A stretch of 6,473 bases of DNA from Pseudomonadota bacterium (GTDB taxonomy: Bacteria; Pseudomonadota; Gammaproteobacteria; Xanthomonadales; Xanthomonadaceae). Shown piece by piece: positions 4,721-6,473 of the stretch. Positions within the stretch are counted from its first letter, which is position 1. Every line of letters starts with the position of its first letter. A model generated the notes under the pieces. That model was not told the origin of the DNA. It saw nothing but the letters and a program-made list of their open reading frames with translations, and ran no database searches. The position numbers were made by a program, and so were the translations under genes. Location: positions 1-6,473 of the forward strand of contig JAEXNZ010000071.1 of assembly GCA_023439425.1 (NCBI GenBank). Direction: 5' to 3'.

Positions 4721-6473
4721 TTGTCTTCCCGTCTCCGTTTCAATCTGATCCGTTCGCTGGCCGCGTTGATGATGTGCGCGTGGCTGGGCATGGCCACCGG
4801 TGCCTGGGCGCAGGCCAGCGACGACGCGGCCGCCGACCCGGTCGCGCAGCTGGCGCAGGCCGACAAGGACCTGAAGGGAATCCGCACCTCGCTGGAGGAT
4901 GCCGAAACCCTGGATTCACTGAAAATGCTGTCCGACCGCGCGCTGGACGTGCAGCGCCGGGCCGACGCCGCGCAGACCGCGCTGCAGCCGCGCCTGGAGC
5001 AGCTGGAGTTCCGCATTTCGCAGCTGGGTACGGCGGCCGAGGGCGAGGTGGAGGCGCGTGAGCTGACCCAGCAGCGCAAGGGCCTGAACCAGGAGCGGGC
5101 GGACGTCGCCGCCGCCATCGCGCGCGCCAAGCTCATGTCGGTGGATGCCAAGCAGCTCAGCGCCGATATCGACAAGATGCGCGCCACCCAGCTGGGCGAA
5201 GAGCTGGCACGCAAGGTCAGCTCGCCGCTGTCGCCGTCGCTGTGGCAGAAATTCGCGACCGATGTGCCGACCGACCTGCAGCGGCTGGTGATTCTGTACC
5301 GGCAGGGCGAAAGCGCGCTGCGTGAGGGCGTGGCCAAGCATGGCTGGAGCACGCCGCTGACCGGTGCGGTGCTGGCATTGCTGATGTTCTTCCCGTTGCG
5401 GCTGTGGCTGCGGGCGCTGGGGCGGCGGTTGGCCGCCTCCGAGCGCGCGCCGGAGGGGCGCCTGCGTCGTTCCGGGCTGGCGGTGTGGCTGATGGCGGTG
5501 GGCACCCTGCTGCCCGGTTTCGCCGCCGTGGTGCTGATCGGTTCGCTGGACGCCATCGGTGCGATTCCATCGCGGCTGGAGACCACCGCCTACAACTTCC
5601 AGTTGGCGGCCTTCGTGGCCGCGTTCATGGCCGCCGTCAGCGCGGCGGTGCTGATGCCCAAGCGTCCGTCGTGGCGGCTGATGACGCTGGACGACGATCT
5701 GGCCTGGCGGCTGCGCAAGTACGCCTGGTGTGCGGCGGCACTGACCTGGGTGAGCATCGTGCTGGTGGCACTGAACAAGGCGGCGCGCACCGGCCAGGTC
5801 ACCACCGTGGCGGTGGACGGGCTGATGGCGCTGACCTACATGGCCCTGATCGTGGCCATCCTGGTCTCGCTCGCGCGCATGAACCGGAAACAGGCGGAGG
5901 AAGCCCAGGCCAAGCTGGACGCGCAGGGCGACCAGCCCACCAAGCCCAAGGCCAGTAACCGCCGCAGCGGCTGGATCGTGCTGGCCCGCGTGGCCGGCAA
6001 TCTGGTGGTGACCGCGGCGGTCATCGCCAGCCTGCTCGGCTATCTCAACTTCGCCATGTTCGTCGGCCGGCAGCTGATCTGGGGCGCGGTGGTGCTGATG
6101 GCCACGTCGGTGCTGCTGAAGTTCGTCAACGACCTGGCGATCTGGCTGCTGTCGCCGGCCGGGCGTATCGGCCAGACCGTGGTGCTGACCACCGGGCTCA
6201 GCGCCGCACGGCTGGAGCAGGGCGGAGTGCTGCTGTCGGCGCTGCTGCGCATCGGCGTCGTGCTGCTGGCGGTCTTGATGTTGACGGCCGGATTCGGCAA
6301 CACCAACGCACTGCTGGGTGGGCTGGACACGCTGTCCAAGGGCATCACCATCGGCACCACCACGCTGCGTCCGCGCGACGTCGTCAATGCAGTGCTGGCG
6401 TTCGTGCTGGTGTGGGCGGTGATGCAGGCGTTCCAGCGCTGGCTGTCCGATACCTACCTGCCCAAGACCGAAC
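4721..6473 (+). CDS. DUF3772-type mechanosensitive channel (MscS family), N-terminal part, runs off right edge
   Basis: The frame is open from TTG 4721 to the window edge: 584 codons and no stop. With this start the protein opens MSSRLRFNLIRSLAALMMCAWLGMATGAWAQA, a clean signal peptide cleaved near A30. The in-frame ATG at 4769 would remove its basic n-region. A helical, probably coiled-coil periplasmic domain follows (about 34-200, rich in Gln, Glu, Arg, Ala), as in DUF3772 N-termini. Then come several hydrophobic segments, about 211-230, 253-277, 289-312, 335-352, 366-386, 418-441, 448-466, 505-525 and 556-573. A charged loop (about 387-415, MNRKQAEEAQAKLDAQ) separates groups of helices. 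The pore-forming MscS domain would lie beyond the window, so the channel assignment is inferred from this layout. The likely role is release of solutes under osmotic downshock at the inner membrane. The gene is divergent from the lipocalin operon. Confidence 0.85.
   Translation, partial: MSSRLRFNLIRSLAALMMCAWLGMATGAWAQASDDAAADPVAQLAQADKDLKGIRTSLEDAETLDSLKMLSDRALDVQRRADAAQTALQPRLEQLEFRISQLGTAAEGEVEARELTQQRKGLNQERADVAAAIARAKLMSVDAKQLSADIDKMRATQLGEELARKVSSPLSPSLWQKFATDVPTDLQRLVILYRQGESALREGVAKHGWSTPLTGAVLALLMFFPLRLWLRALGRRLAASERAPEGRLRRSGLAVWLMAVGTLLPGFAAVVLIGSLDAIGAIPSRLETTAYNFQLAAFVAAFMAAVSAAVLMPKRPSWRLMTLDDDLAWRLRKYAWCAAALTWVSIVLVALNKAARTGQVTTVAVDGLMALTYMALIVAILVSLARMNRKQAEEAQAKLDAQGDQPTKPKASNRRSGWIVLARVAGNLVVTAAVIASLLGYLNFAMFVGRQLIWGAVVLMATSVLLKFVNDLAIWLLSPAGRIGQTVVLTTGLSAARLEQGGVLLSALLRIGVVLLAVLMLTAGFGNTNALLGGLDTLSKGITIGTTTLRPRDVVNAVLAFVLVWAVMQAFQRWLSDTYLPKTE

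Noticed and set aside
4492..5586. A 364-codon open frame on the minus strand
   Set aside because: It is very Ser/Arg/Ala-rich without recognisable domains, and lies antisense to the DUF3772 gene and the 5' end of the lipocalin gene, both of which have clear domain or signal features. Such long shadows are common in GC-rich DNA.
5404..5958. A 184-codon open frame on the plus strand
   Set aside because: It is an alternative frame inside the DUF3772 gene, Gly/Arg/Ala-rich, while the main frame gives regular membrane helices through the same region.

Overview
This is a GC-rich (roughly two-thirds G+C) chromosomal window that looks like a xanthomonad, most probably Stenotrophomonas. The gene types fit. 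The strongest clue is a palindrome at 2798-2822 that, on the minus strand, begins with GTAG followed by a perfect 9-bp stem. This is the form of the SMAG (GTAG-type REP) elements of S. maltophilia. The organism call is an inference from sequence style, not from a database match.

Layout. 1-1623 (minus): a tightly packed operon, read right to left, encoding a small exported PepSY protein, an OmpR-family response regulator and a sensor histidine kinase that runs off the left edge. The genes overlap by 1 and 4 bases. 1624-1753: a divergent intergenic region with a PhoP-box-like direct repeat facing the operon. 1754-2188 (plus): an exported protein made of two tandem PepSY-like repeats. 2195-2695 (minus): an unrecognised exported protein with a Gly/Tyr-rich C-terminal tail, convergent with the previous gene. 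2696-2848: its upstream region, with an inverted repeat and the SMAG-like element. 2849-4562 (minus): a two-gene operon, a Blc-type lipocalin followed 7 bases later by a DAO-type FAD oxidoreductase. 4563-4720: a divergent intergenic region with an AT-rich -10-like element and alternative GC hairpins. 4721-6473 (plus): the N-terminal 584 codons of a large DUF3772/MscS-type membrane protein that starts with TTG and runs off the right edge.

How the parts may work together. Two PepSY genes flank a promoter region controlled, plausibly, by the two-component system encoded there. PepSY proteins in such loci are suspected periplasmic modulators of the kinase or of envelope proteases, so this is best read as an envelope-stress/cation-type sensing module. 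The lipocalin-oxidoreductase pair suggests handling of a hydrophobic substrate or membrane-lipid damage. The DUF3772 protein suggests osmotic protection. Most of the window therefore concerns the cell envelope. No prophage, transposon, CRISPR array, tRNA or rRNA was seen, and no gene-free stretch exceeds 300 bases.
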